Origin: Chitinophaga agrisoli
GTDB taxonomy: Bacteria > Bacteroidota > Bacteroidia > Chitinophagales > Chitinophagaceae
Assembly: GCF_008386695.1 (NCBI RefSeq)
Contig: NZ_VUOC01000002.1
Span: 1 to 64,000 of the forward strand
DNA length: 64,000 nt
Direction: 5' to 3'
The notes under the pieces are model-generated. The model had not been told where the DNA came from. It did not search any database and saw only the letters and a list, made by a program, of their open reading frames with translations. This document shows, piece after piece, positions 19,204 to 27,290 of the stretch (the first letter of the stretch is position 1; the number at the start of each line of letters is the position of its first letter). The position numbers and the translations under genes were made by a program.

Positions 19204-19383
19204 ATGTTCCGAAATCATTCCAGGGTTTCTGTAGCAAGGCCTGTTACGGTTTTGCTGGTATTCCTCAACGCTATCGTGTTAAAGTACGGCCTCATCTTAG
19301 GGGACGATTGGTACCTGCTGCTGCCGGTCACCATTCCTATGCTCATTACTTCGCTGGTGATCTCACCCGGTAAAAAGCCATAG
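19204..19383 (+). CDS. Small two-helix membrane protein, function unknown
   Basis: 59 residues from the ATG at MFRNHSRVSVARP. A basic N-terminus is followed by VTVLLVFLNAIVLKYGLIL and WYLLLPVTIPMLITSLVIS, two clear hydrophobic segments separated by GDDW, with a basic tail PGKKP. The charge pattern suggests an inner-membrane hairpin with both ends in the cytoplasm. No ribosome site. It ends 75 bases before the GreA/Rnk-like gene. Confidence 0.5.
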   Translation: MFRNHSRVSVARPVTVLLVFLNAIVLKYGLILGDDWYLLLPVTIPMLITSLVISPGKKP

Positions 19384-19458
19384 GCCATACTGCACATATC
19401 ATTTACCCACGCTGCCAATGGCAGCGTGTCTCCATCACATAAATAAAACCTAAGCCAT

Positions 19459-19863
19459 ATGAAAAGATCAAATGAGCCAAACCCGGTCATCATGACCGAG
19501 GAAGATTACAACCTGCTAAAGCCCCTGGCCCGCCAGGCGCCCATTATCCGTGAAGAAATGTCCCTGCTGCATGAGCTGGAGCGCGCCATTATTGTAAAAC
19601 AGGACGCATTGCCCCCGCATACCGTCCGCCTGAATTCTAAGGTTACCGTGGTGAATATAGAAACGCAGCGGCTACTTGACTTTACCATCGTATTACCCGA
19701 GCATGCAGATATGGACCGCAATAAGGTCTCCGTGATCAGCCCTTTGGGCACTGCGCTGATTGGCTTCCGGAAAGGAGAAGAGATCACCTGGGAAGTACCC
19801 GGTGGGTTAAAACGCTTCCGGATACTGGATGTAACGGCCCCGGTGAATGTTAGCCGGGGTTAA
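19459..19863 (+). CDS. GreA/GreB C-terminal-domain protein (Rnk-like)
   Basis: 134 residues: a short helical N-terminus (LHELERAIIVKQDALPPHTV) followed by the FKBP-like Gre C-terminal domain (LNSKVTVVNIETQRLLDFTIVL, SVISPLGTALIGFRKGEEI, WEVPGG-KRFRILDV). It lacks the long coiled coil that GreA inserts into the RNA polymerase secondary channel, so it is closer to Rnk. Such proteins bind RNA polymerase; the effect here is unknown. A terminator follows. Confidence 0.8.
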   Translation: MKRSNEPNPVIMTEEDYNLLKPLARQAPIIREEMSLLHELERAIIVKQDALPPHTVRLNSKVTVVNIETQRLLDFTIVLPEHADMDRNKVSVISPLGTALIGFRKGEEITWEVPGGLKRFRILDVTAPVNVSRG

Positions 19864-19876
19864 ATGGATATAGTAG

Positions 19877-19912
19877 AAAGCCGCTAACGCTGTAGCAGTA
19901 TTGGCGGCTTTC
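19877..19912 (+). terminator. Terminator after the Gre-like gene
   Basis: Stem AAAGCCGC / GCGGCTTTC around a 17-base loop. The downstream T tract is short. Confidence 0.6.
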
Positions 19913-20098
19913 CTATATGGACTTCATGACAATATACTGCGCTTGCAAACCTGGCCAATACAGGTAAATTCAATGGCGTTCATGCCAATGCTCATGGATA
20001 TCCTGTATAAAGGCCCGTTCGCAGATAAAATAAGGCTGTCCCCATTATTCAGGTGTTTGAAGCATATACCATAAGACGGCTAAGAAATTAGTGAACAA

Positions 20099-20140
20099 AA
20101 AAGCCGCTCTCCACCATTCCGGAGAAGCGGCCTTTGTAAT
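20099..20140 (-). terminator. Terminator of the downstream-strand lipoprotein gene
   Basis: Minus strand GCCGCTTCTCC / GGAGAGCGGC with a TTTTTTG tail, 18 bases after the stop of the lipoprotein gene. The unannotated 19913-20098 stretch holds nothing clear. Confidence 0.7.
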
Positions 20141-20157
20141 ATACGATGGAAAATATC

Positions 20158-20652
20158 TTAATTCTTTCCCACAAACAAAGACCAGTGGTCGCTGAACGGG
20201 GTATATGAAAAATCATCACCGGTTTTGGCTTCTGTGCGGTTATCGCACAGGTCATGATAGTAGTAATAGTGATGAAAATCCTCCTTCTCTGCGCTGAGCT
20301 TATAGATATAGAGGCTGTATTTATCCGTGGCGTCGCAGGGCCCTTTCTCCAGGTTCACAGAAGCCACCTTCAGCTCACGCATCATATTGGCTACCGTAGG
20401 GTTGCATACTTTATTATTGCTGATCTTGGGATCCTTCTCACAATCTACAATAACATACCGGGTATATTCAGTATGGTCCAGCTGCGGCACGATCAGGGAA
20501 TCGATCATATGATTTAACTGTTTCAGCTTTTCCTCATTCTGGTAAAAACTGGTCTTAAAATACTCTTCGTTGGTTTGACGTTTACAGGCGGAGAACAGTG
20601 TGACAATAATACAGCAAAACAAAAGTGCATGACACTTTGATAGTAAATTCAT
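20158..20652 (-). CDS. Small lipoprotein, function unknown
   Basis: 164 residues with a signal peptide and lipobox L-F-S-A-C (Cys23). The mature part contains NHMIDSLIVPQLDHTEYTRY, two cysteines that could pair (DCEKDP and VCNPT) and a Tyr/His-rich stretch HHYYYYHDLCD. No known domain recognised. It stands alone with its own terminator, probably on the periplasmic side of a membrane. Confidence 0.7.
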   Translation of the reverse strand: MNLLSKCHALLFCCIIVTLFSACKRQTNEEYFKTSFYQNEEKLKQLNHMIDSLIVPQLDHTEYTRYVIVDCEKDPKISNNKVCNPTVANMMRELKVASVNLEKGPCDATDKYSLYIYKLSAEKEDFHHYYYYHDLCDNRTEAKTGDDFSYTPFSDHWSLFVGKN

Positions 20653-21065
20653 ACGGGAACAGGATTTTAAGGATTAGTAAAAACTAACTGCTAAATAGGG
20701 GTCTATGTGATGGCTAGCGCGTCTCTATACCTGATTTTGGTTCTTTTAGTCGTCTCGTAACAGTCTTAGTGGGTCATTCAGGTCAAAAGACAAACCCGCA
20801 TTACATGACTGTCACAAATATATAAACAAATTCTAATAGTAAACAAAATTAATTTATTTGTATTGTATATATGAAGGAGGAATGGTGATGCTTAAAGGCA
20901 CTCAAAAATCAGGTTCCCCTGCCCTAATCCGTTTACGCCGCCCTTTTTTTCGCCAGGCCGGCAACTTCCCGCTCTTCATACACTCACACCACGCCCACCA
21001 TGGTAAGATCTCCCGCTGCTCCCCAAATCACTCATACCAAGCCCCTTCCCACCAACTTCCCCAAA
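20653..21065. other. Intergenic region without a supported gene
   Basis: AT-rich to about 20880, then C-rich. GAAGGAGGAATGGTGATG near 20875-20890 looks like a ribosome site and start, but the following frame is low-complexity (HSHHAHHG) and runs into the infC terminator. I do not call a gene. Confidence 0.5.
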
Positions 21066-21104
21066 TAAAAAACCGTCCTGATACACCTATCAGGACGGTC
21101 CTAT
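21066..21104 (-). terminator. Terminator of infC
   Basis: Perfect 12-bp stem ACCGTCCTGATA / TATCAGGACGGT with a 4-base loop, followed on the minus strand by TTTTTTATTT. Confidence 0.9.
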
Positions 21105-21157
21105 AATTATTAACCATAGTTCAATTTAAAACCCCAATTATCCGGGCAGATCCAGCA

Positions 21158-22003
21158 TTATTTATTCTCCTGCTGTTTGATCTCTACGATCGGACGGGAG
21201 GTTGATGCCGGCTGCTGCTGAGGCGCTGCCTGCGGCCCCTGCTCCCTGTTACCAGCTTCACGGGGGGCGCCAGCTTCCCTGGGTGCGCCAGCTTCACGCT
21301 GCTCACGGGGTGCACCGCCTTCACGTGGTTCACGTGGTTCCCTGGGTGCGCCGCCTTCCCGAGGCTCACGCGGCTCTCTGGGAGCTCCACCACCTTCCTT
21401 TTCCTTGCCTTCCTTAGCGCTGCCTGGTTTCTTCTTGGCAGTCTTAGGCGCAAATATGGCGATCATACGTTTGCCCTCCATCGTAGGCATGCCTTCCAGG
21501 CCTCCTACTTCTGCCAGGCGCTCTGCAAACTTCAGCAGTATCAGCTCTCCACGCTCCTTAAACATGATAGCGCGGCCCTTAAACTGCACATAAGTCTTCA
21601 CTTTGTTGCCATCCCTGAGGAATTTCTCCGCATGTTTGGCCTTGAAGTCGAAGTCATGATCGTCCGTATTAGGCGTAAAGCGGATCTCTTTGACCTCGCT
21701 TTTATGCGCATTGGCCTTCATTTCCTTCTCCTTCTTCTTCTTCTCGTAAAGGAATTTATTATAGTCAATGATGCGGCATACTGGGGGGGTAGCATTTGGG
21801 GATATCTCTACCAGGTCCAGCCCTTGCTGTTCAGCCATATGCAGGGCCTCATCAGTCCTGTAAACGCCTACTTCCACATTATCTCCTACTAACCTCACTT
21901 CCGGCACACGTATCATCCTGTTGGTACGATGTTCTTGCTGTTGTTCCCTGCGAAAGTTCGGGTTTCTCCCGCGGTTAAAATTTGGTCTGGGTGAATTTTG
22001 CAT
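21158..22003 (-). CDS. infC: Translation initiation factor IF-3 with long repetitive C-terminal extension
   Basis: IF-3 binds the 30S subunit and proofreads start-codon and initiator-tRNA choice. The N-domain (MIRVPEVRLVGDNVEVGVYRT, GLDLVEISPNATPPVCRIIDY), the Lys-rich linker (FLYEKKKKEKEMKAN) and the C-domain (EIRFTPNTDDHDFDFKAKHAEKFL, VQFKGRAIMFKERG) are intact and end near residue 195. The remaining ~85 residues are low-complexity, with repeats of GGAPREPREPRE and AGAPREA and then Gln-rich sequence. Usual IF-3 is ~180 residues. Start here is ATG rather than the rare AUU used by many infC genes. thrS lies immediately upstream, but rpmI and rplT do not follow; a strong terminator does. Confidence 0.95.
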   Translation of the reverse strand: MQNSPRPNFNRGRNPNFRREQQQEHRTNRMIRVPEVRLVGDNVEVGVYRTDEALHMAEQQGLDLVEISPNATPPVCRIIDYNKFLYEKKKKEKEMKANAHKSEVKEIRFTPNTDDHDFDFKAKHAEKFLRDGNKVKTYVQFKGRAIMFKERGELILLKFAERLAEVGGLEGMPTMEGKRMIAIFAPKTAKKKPGSAKEGKEKEGGGAPREPREPREGGAPREPREPREGGAPREQREAGAPREAGAPREAGNREQGPQAAPQQQPASTSRPIVEIKQQENK

Positions 22004-22083
22004 TAAAAAGTAAAAAGTTAATTAATAATTGTCCATTGTTCCTGGCCCCTGGAGTTTTAAGCCGGACCATTTTACAATTCTTA

Positions 22084-22091
22084 CAAATTTA
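22084..22091 (-). promoter_or_regulatory. Possible internal promoter for infC between thrS and infC
   Basis: TAAATTTG on the minus strand matches the TAnnTTTG -7 box, about 80 bases before the infC start. The upstream TTG is at a 16-base spacing rather than the usual 19-21, so the match is partial. Confidence 0.35.
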
Positions 22092-22131
22092 AAGTTAAAA
22101 TACGTAGCAATTATTATACCTGGAATGAAAA

Positions 22132-24072
22132 TTATTCAAAAGGCCTCCGGTTCACCACTTCGTCGTTCACCAAACCGATGAACTGCTCCAGTGGCATCGT
22201 ACCCAGATCGCCCTTTGCCTGCCGTCTTACAGCTACTACTCCATCTGTGGCTTCTTTCTCACCCAGTACGAGCATATAGGGGATTTTGGCGAGTTCCGCT
22301 TCCCGGATCTTCTTGCCTATTTTTTCGTTACGATCATCTATCTCTGCACGAATTTCAGCTTTTTTTAATAATTCTGCCACTTTTTCTGCATAGATCAGGC
22401 TTTTATCACTAATTGGCAGCACTTTTACCTGGGTAGGCGTTAACCACAGGGGGAATTTGCCGGCGCAGTGCTCTATCAGCACCGCCACAAACCGCTCCAG
22501 AGAGCCAAATGGCGCACGGTGTATCATCACCGGCCTATGCTTCTGGTTATCCGCGCCTATATACTCCAGCTCAAAACGCTCCGGCAGATTGTAGTCCACC
22601 TGGATGGTGCCCAGCTGCCATTTACGGCCCAGCGCGTCCTTCACCATAAAGTCCAGCTTGGGGCCATAGAATGCTGCCTCGCCATATTCTACTACGGTAT
22701 TCAGCCCTTTTTCTGCGGCAGATTCAATGATCGCCTGCTCCGCCAGCTGCCAGTTCTCATCAGAGCCAATATACTTGCTCCGGTCTTCCTTATCACGCAG
22801 CGAGATCTGGGCGGTATAGTCCGTAAAATCTAAGCTGCGGAATACATACAGCACCAGGTCAATTACCTTAATGAACTCTTCTTTCACCTGGTCCGGACGG
22901 CAGAACAGGTGCGCATCGTCCTGGGTAAAGCCACGTACACGGGTCAGCCCGTGCAGCTCGCCATGCTGCTCATAGCGGTATACGGTGCCAAACTCCGCCA
23001 GGCGTACCGGCAGGTCTTTGTATGATTTGGGCGATGATTTATAGATCTCGCAGTGGTGCGGGCAGTTCATGGGTTTCAGCAGGAACTCCTCGCCTTCTTC
23101 CGGCGTGCTAATGGGCTGAAAGCTATCCTTGCCATATTTCTCATAGTGACCGGATGTTACATATAGCTGCTTGCTGCCGATATGGGGCGTTACCACGGGC
23201 AGATAGCCGCTTTCCAGCTGCGCCTTCTGCATAAAGCTCTGCAGGCGCTCCCGCAGCATGGCGCCTTTAGGCAGCCATAACGGCAGGCCCAGGCCTACCT
23301 TCTCAGAGAAGGTGAACAGCTCCAGTTCCTTGCCCAGCTTGCGGTGATCGCGTTTTTTGGCCTCCTCTATCAGGGTCACATATTCATCCAGCTCTTTCTG
23401 GCTGGGGAAAGTAACCCCGTAAATGCGGGTCAGCATCTTATTCTTCTCATTACCACGCCAGTAAGCGCCGGCAATGTTCGTGAGCTTGATAGCTTTAATA
23501 AAGCTGGTATTGGGAATGTGCGGGCCACGGCACAGGTCCGTAAAACCGCCCTGGGTATAAAATGTGATCGCCCCATCCTGGAGCTCGTTGATGGTCTCTA
23601 CCTTGTACTCGTCTCCCTTGGTCGAAAAGTACTGCAGGGCGTCTGCCTTGCTTACTTCCTTCCGCTGATAGGCGCTGTTTTGTTTGGCCAGTTCTACCAT
23701 CTTGGCTTCCAGCTTCTTCAGGTCCTCGTCAGAGATGGTCCGGTCGCCCAGGTCTATATCATAATAGAAACCAGTCTCGATAGAAGGGCCATATCCAAAC
23801 TTTACGCCGGGGTACAGCGCTTCCAGGGCCTCTGCCATCAGGTGGGCAGAAGAGTGCCACATGGTTGCCTTGCCGTCCGTATCTGTCCAGGTGAGCAGTT
23901 GTAATGTGCTGTCTTCTTTAATGGGACGGGTGGCATCCACTACCTGCCCGTTCACTTTTGCAGCCAATACTTTGCGCGCCAGCCCTTCGCTGATGGACTT
24001 GGCGATGTCTAATGCAGTTACACCTGATTCATACTGACGTACTGCGCCATCCGGTAAAGTAATATTGATCAT
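22132..24072 (-). CDS. thrS: Threonyl-tRNA synthetase
   Basis: 646 residues, the usual full length. Domains in order: N-terminal TGS domain (about 1-62); editing domain with [10 protein letters not shown] and DLCRGPHI; class II catalytic core with motif 2 ([20 protein letters not shown]) and [10 protein letters not shown], and motif 3 ([13 protein letters not shown]); and the anticodon-binding domain ([17 protein letters not shown] to the end). It charges tRNA-Thr in the cytoplasm. The thrS-infC order is the classical bacterial one. No T-box-like leader is seen. Confidence 0.97.
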   Translation of the reverse strand: MINITLPDGAVRQYESGVTALDIAKSISEGLARKVLAAKVNGQVVDATRPIKEDSTLQLLTWTDTDGKATMWHSSAHLMAEALEALYPGVKFGYGPSIETGFYYDIDLGDRTISDEDLKKLEAKMVELAKQNSAYQRKEVSKADALQYFSTKGDEYKVETINELQDGAITFYTQGGFTDLCRGPHIPNTSFIKAIKLTNIAGAYWRGNEKNKMLTRIYGVTFPSQKELDEYVTLIEEAKKRDHRKLGKELELFTFSEKVGLGLPLWLPKGAMLRERLQSFMQKAQLESGYLPVVTPHIGSKQLYVTSGHYEKYGKDSFQPISTPEEGEEFLLKPMNCPHHCEIYKSSPKSYKDLPVRLAEFGTVYRYEQHGELHGLTRVRGFTQDDAHLFCRPDQVKEEFIKVIDLVLYVFRSLDFTDYTAQISLRDKEDRSKYIGSDENWQLAEQAIIESAAEKGLNTVVEYGEAAFYGPKLDFMVKDALGRKWQLGTIQVDYNLPERFELEYIGADNQKHRPVMIHRAPFGSLERFVAVLIEHCAGKFPLWLTPTQVKVLPISDKSLIYAEKVAELLKKAEIRAEIDDRNEKIGKKIREAELAKIPYMLVLGEKEATDGVVAVRRQAKGDLGTMPLEQFIGLVNDEVVNRRPFE

Positions 24073-24133
24073 AGTTATTAAGCGCTTAGCTCCTCGCTGT
24101 TAGCCTTTAGCTTGAAATAAAAATAAATGCTTG

Positions 24134-24141
24134 CGAAGATA
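24134..24141 (-). promoter_or_regulatory. Probable -7 box of thrS
   Basis: TATCTTCG on the minus strand differs from TAnnTTTG at one position. It predicts a leader of about 55 bases before the thrS start. No good -33 element. Confidence 0.35.
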
Positions 24142-24335
24142 AGAAATTTTTTAGCTGGGAGGTAGTAGCTAGCTTTTAGCCGTTTGCTTTTAGCCCTGTT
24201 ACCGCAGGCACAGGCTCCAAAATAATCAGCACAGGGCGGCCAGCTGGCTTTTAACCAATTACCGCAAACACAGGCTCCTAAAATAACCACAGGCAGTGCA
24301 GCCCAATAGCAGCCGCCCCGCTAATGGCTAAAAGC
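24142..24335. repeat. TTAGC-type repeats and a 36-bp direct repeat
   Basis: Variants of (A)GCTTTTAGC occur on the thrS side and before the receptor gene. In between, TTACCGCAGGCACAGGCTCC near 24199 and TTACCGCAAACACAGGCTCC near 24258 begin two ~36-bp near-identical direct repeats about 59 bases apart. No gene is supported here. Confidence 0.65.
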
Positions 24336-26717
24336 TTAAAACTTAAAATTCCAGGTAACAGACGGCAACACAGGGAACAGCGATACCTGCCGGGCCCTGA
24401 TGGTCAGGTTATTGCCCAGTACCCCGCCGGTCTGGTCAAAATACAGGAAGTACGGGTTCATACGGCTGTACACGTTATACACAGAAAACGCCCAGCTGCT
24501 CTGGAACCGCCGGGGCCGCGGCTTTGGGGTATAAACGGCGGAAAGGTCCAGCCGGTGATAGGGCGCCATCCGGTACCCGTTAATATTGCCATATTCCTGC
24601 ACCAGCGAGCCCTCCACCATATAGAACTGTTCCGGCAGCGTGGTGGTATTGCCGGAGCCATAGATAAAGACAGACGAGATTGTCCAGCGTTTTGTCAGCT
24701 GATAATTGCCCACCAGCACCAGGTCATGCCGCCGGTCATACTTGGCAGGGAACTTACGCCCCTGGTTCAGCGCCGGGAACTTACGCCAGGTCCAGGCCAG
24801 GGTATACCCTATCCAGCCGGTGAACCGGCCTTTGGTCTTATTAATAAAGAATTCCGCCCCATAGGCCCAGCCCTTGCCAAACACAAAATCATCCTCCGGA
24901 TCGCTGATCGAAGGGGTATACCCCTGCCGGTACTCGATCTGGTGCTGCATATCTTTATAGTAGGTCTCTACAGAGGTTTCCCACATATTGTCCTTAAAAT
25001 TGTGATAATAACCCAGCGAGTACTGCCAGGAGATCTGTGGCCTTACCTTATAGGTGCTGGGCACCCAAAGATCCGTAGGCAGCGTGGTACCCGCATTGGA
25101 TACCAGGTGAATGAACTGGTAATTGCGGGTCACAGACGCCTTGATGGATTGCCGCTGGTTCCATCCATACCGCAGGATGGCCCGGGGCTCAAACCCGCCA
25201 TAGGAACGTACGGGCTGTCCGCCGCTATATACGGCGCTGTCTATCTTTATCCCGTTATTACCGCGCTGGTACCGCGTATAAGGCCCGATCTGCTGAAAAC
25301 CGCTGTAACGTACGCCGGCATTCAGTTTCAGTTTGGGTGATATCTCCCAGTCATCAGAGATATACAACGCCGCCTCATGGGCGTATTTCCGGAAAGCATT
25401 GTCCGGGCTAAAACCGGTGCTATCCTGCTTACCCGATACCGAGAAGGGCGTGAACCGGTGATAGATATAATTACCGCCAAACTTGATATGATGGCGCAGG
25501 CTCGCAAAATAGTCGAAGTCCAGCTTACCATTTACATCACTGATACCGGACGACAGGCGGATATCAAAATTATTCTGCACGCCCCAGAAACTGAACCGGT
25601 AGTCGTTATAGATGACAGACGTATTGGCAAACAATTTATTACTGAACACATGGTTCCAGCGCAAAGTAGCCGTAGTATTGCCCCAGGGGATGCTTGCGTC
25701 GAATGTACGGGAACCGCTTTTGAAAGTGAATACATCCCGGCCAAAATAACCGCTCAGGTATACCCGGTCCTTATCGGAAAAGGTATAGTTCATCTTCATA
25801 TTCAGATCATAGAAATAATACCCGGATCCGGCATAGGTGCTGGTTTTGCTGATGAATGGCTTAGTGACTAGGTCAATATACGTACGGCGGCCGGATACAA
25901 TAAAGGATGCCTTATTCTTCTTCAAAGGCCCCTGTAACGAAAGCCGCGAAGCGATCAGCCCAATCCCCCCTTCGCCCTGCAGATGCTGGTTATTGCCTTC
26001 CTTCATGCTCACATCCACCACGGATGACAAACGGCCACCGTAATTAGCCGGCATGCCCCCTTTGATAAGCGAGATATTCCGGATAGCGTCCGCGTTAAAG
26101 ATCGAAAAGAACCCAAAAAGATGCCCCGTGTTATATACCGGCGCTTCGTCCAGCAGGATCAGGTTCTGATCAGGGCCGCCGCCCCGTACATAAAAGCCGG
26201 CATTGCCTTCGCCCGCCGCCTGAACGCCCGGCATTAATTGCAGGGTCTTCAGCATATCCACTTCGCCCAGGAAGGAGGGCAGTTTTTTAGCGTCCGATGC
26301 GGACATTTCCACCCGGCCCATTTCCGTGCTTTCTACATGTTTGTTCTTACGTTTGTCCGTGATCACCACTTCTTGCGCCTGGTAGGCCCTGGGGGCCAGC
26401 GCTATATTCAATGATTGATCCCTGGACAGCATCACTTCCTGCTCCTGCTCCACAAATCCCAGGTAAGAGCATACCAGCGTGTACTTACCTGCCGGCAGGC
26501 TCAGTGCATAAAAGCCATAATTATTGGCTTGTACGCCCCGTTGACTGCCCTTTACGTAGATGGTAGCGCCGGTAAGCGATTCCCCGTTGGAGCTGTCGCG
26601 CACATAACCGCTAACGGTGTATTTCTGTTGTGAAAAAGTCAATAAGCTGGCACACACGAAGAGTACTGACAGTACAAAACGCAGCAGCAGGTTGAGATAT
26701 GGTGAAAACGTGCTCAT
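24336..26717 (-). CDS. TonB-dependent receptor with carboxypeptidase-regulatory-like domain
   Basis: 793 residues. After a signal peptide (VLSVLFVCASLLTFSQQ) comes a CarboxypepD_reg-like domain at about 32-115 (VSGYVRDSSNGESLTGATIYVKG). A plug follows (LPSFLGEVDMLKTLQLMPGV, FYVRGGGPDQNLILLDEAPV, GGMPANYGGRLSSVVDV), then a C-terminal beta barrel to residue 793 (ending SVTWNFKF). Such outer-membrane proteins import or bind large substrates using TonB energy; the substrate is not evident. No SusD-like partner adjoins it. A promoter and possible structured leader lie upstream. Confidence 0.92.
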   Translation of the reverse strand: MSTFSPYLNLLLRFVLSVLFVCASLLTFSQQKYTVSGYVRDSSNGESLTGATIYVKGSQRGVQANNYGFYALSLPAGKYTLVCSYLGFVEQEQEVMLSRDQSLNIALAPRAYQAQEVVITDKRKNKHVESTEMGRVEMSASDAKKLPSFLGEVDMLKTLQLMPGVQAAGEGNAGFYVRGGGPDQNLILLDEAPVYNTGHLFGFFSIFNADAIRNISLIKGGMPANYGGRLSSVVDVSMKEGNNQHLQGEGGIGLIASRLSLQGPLKKNKASFIVSGRRTYIDLVTKPFISKTSTYAGSGYYFYDLNMKMNYTFSDKDRVYLSGYFGRDVFTFKSGSRTFDASIPWGNTTATLRWNHVFSNKLFANTSVIYNDYRFSFWGVQNNFDIRLSSGISDVNGKLDFDYFASLRHHIKFGGNYIYHRFTPFSVSGKQDSTGFSPDNAFRKYAHEAALYISDDWEISPKLKLNAGVRYSGFQQIGPYTRYQRGNNGIKIDSAVYSGGQPVRSYGGFEPRAILRYGWNQRQSIKASVTRNYQFIHLVSNAGTTLPTDLWVPSTYKVRPQISWQYSLGYYHNFKDNMWETSVETYYKDMQHQIEYRQGYTPSISDPEDDFVFGKGWAYGAEFFINKTKGRFTGWIGYTLAWTWRKFPALNQGRKFPAKYDRRHDLVLVGNYQLTKRWTISSVFIYGSGNTTTLPEQFYMVEGSLVQEYGNINGYRMAPYHRLDLSAVYTPKPRPRRFQSSWAFSVYNVYSRMNPYFLYFDQTGGVLGNNLTIRARQVSLFPVLPSVTWNFKF

Positions 26718-26810
26718 AAAGGCCCACTGTTCTTGATGGATTAGGTTTTTCCTTTCCTGGTTCGTTCGTTGGTAATGCCTGCTATCGTTTACGCCTTACT
26801 GTTATAGCAC

Positions 26811-26899
26811 TCTCCCGGAGACGGGAAAATGGTAGATCGCTGATTCCGCGCAGGTTTTCATAGGTATCCGGGTATCACATGCTCTCACACTCCGGGAGC
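26811..26899 (-). ncRNA. Possible structured 5' leader of the TonB receptor gene
   Basis: Minus-strand arms CTCCCGGAG and CTCCGGGAG (9 bp, perfect) enclose about 70 bases with weaker internal pairings (CGCGG-AATCA-GCG). The 5' arm lies at the predicted transcription start, directly after a TATCTTTG box, so it would close the 5' end of the RNA. I did not recognise cobalamin, TPP, SAM or FMN riboswitch signatures. About 95 bases separate it from the start codon. Confidence 0.35.
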
Positions 26900-26906
26900 A
26901 AAGATA
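26899..26906 (-). promoter_or_regulatory. -7 box of the TonB receptor gene
   Basis: TATCTTTG on the minus strand is an exact TAnnTTTG match. TTA lies 21 bases further upstream in place of TTTG. Confidence 0.5.
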
Positions 26907-27253
26907 GACAAAAAGTTGAGAGCTGGTAATGATGAGAATGGTGCTTAACTTAATAATAAGACAGTGAGTAAGTTAAAGGCTGCTAAATCCATAATTTATT
27001 TTAGCAGGACGATGTTTTTCCGTAAATTCCATGTTCATTATTAAAGGGATATTACCCCCTTACCCGCTCCCCCTTCTCCGCTCCTCAACACCCCATTAAT
27101 CCCAAGTCCACCTTTTTTCCACGCTAAGCCCATTATTCCCAGTACTATAAGAGGCCTTTACCCCATCAATGCATCGCCCATTCTCCAGGTAACACTCCCC
27201 GCCCCCTCCCCAACCTTCTTTCCCCCGCCCACCGGACTATGAATTACAATTAT
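26907..27253. other. Gene-free region, pyrimidine-rich on the + strand
   Basis: From about 27045 to 27235 the + strand is dominated by C and T with few G, in phrases like ccccctcccc and ctttcccccgccc. No ORF, repeat or stable hairpin was seen. Confidence 0.6.
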
Positions 27254-27261
27254 TACCTTTG
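27254..27261 (+). promoter_or_regulatory. -7 box of the ABC-F gene
   Basis: TACCTTTG matches TAnnTTTG exactly, 29 bases before the start codon. No clear -33 element. Confidence 0.5.
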
Positions 27262-27290
27262 CATGCTTTAATTAACATTTATCTACAAAC

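Noticed and set aside
20858-21106. 82-residue frame with an apparent ribosome site (GAAGGAGGAATGG) on the + strand
   Set aside because: Low-complexity His/Pro/Arg content and it runs into the infC terminator stem; no protein-like pattern.
24078-24290. 70-residue minus-strand frame with CGN repeats upstream of thrS
   Set aside because: It is the translation of the TTAGC and direct repeats, not a protein-like sequence.
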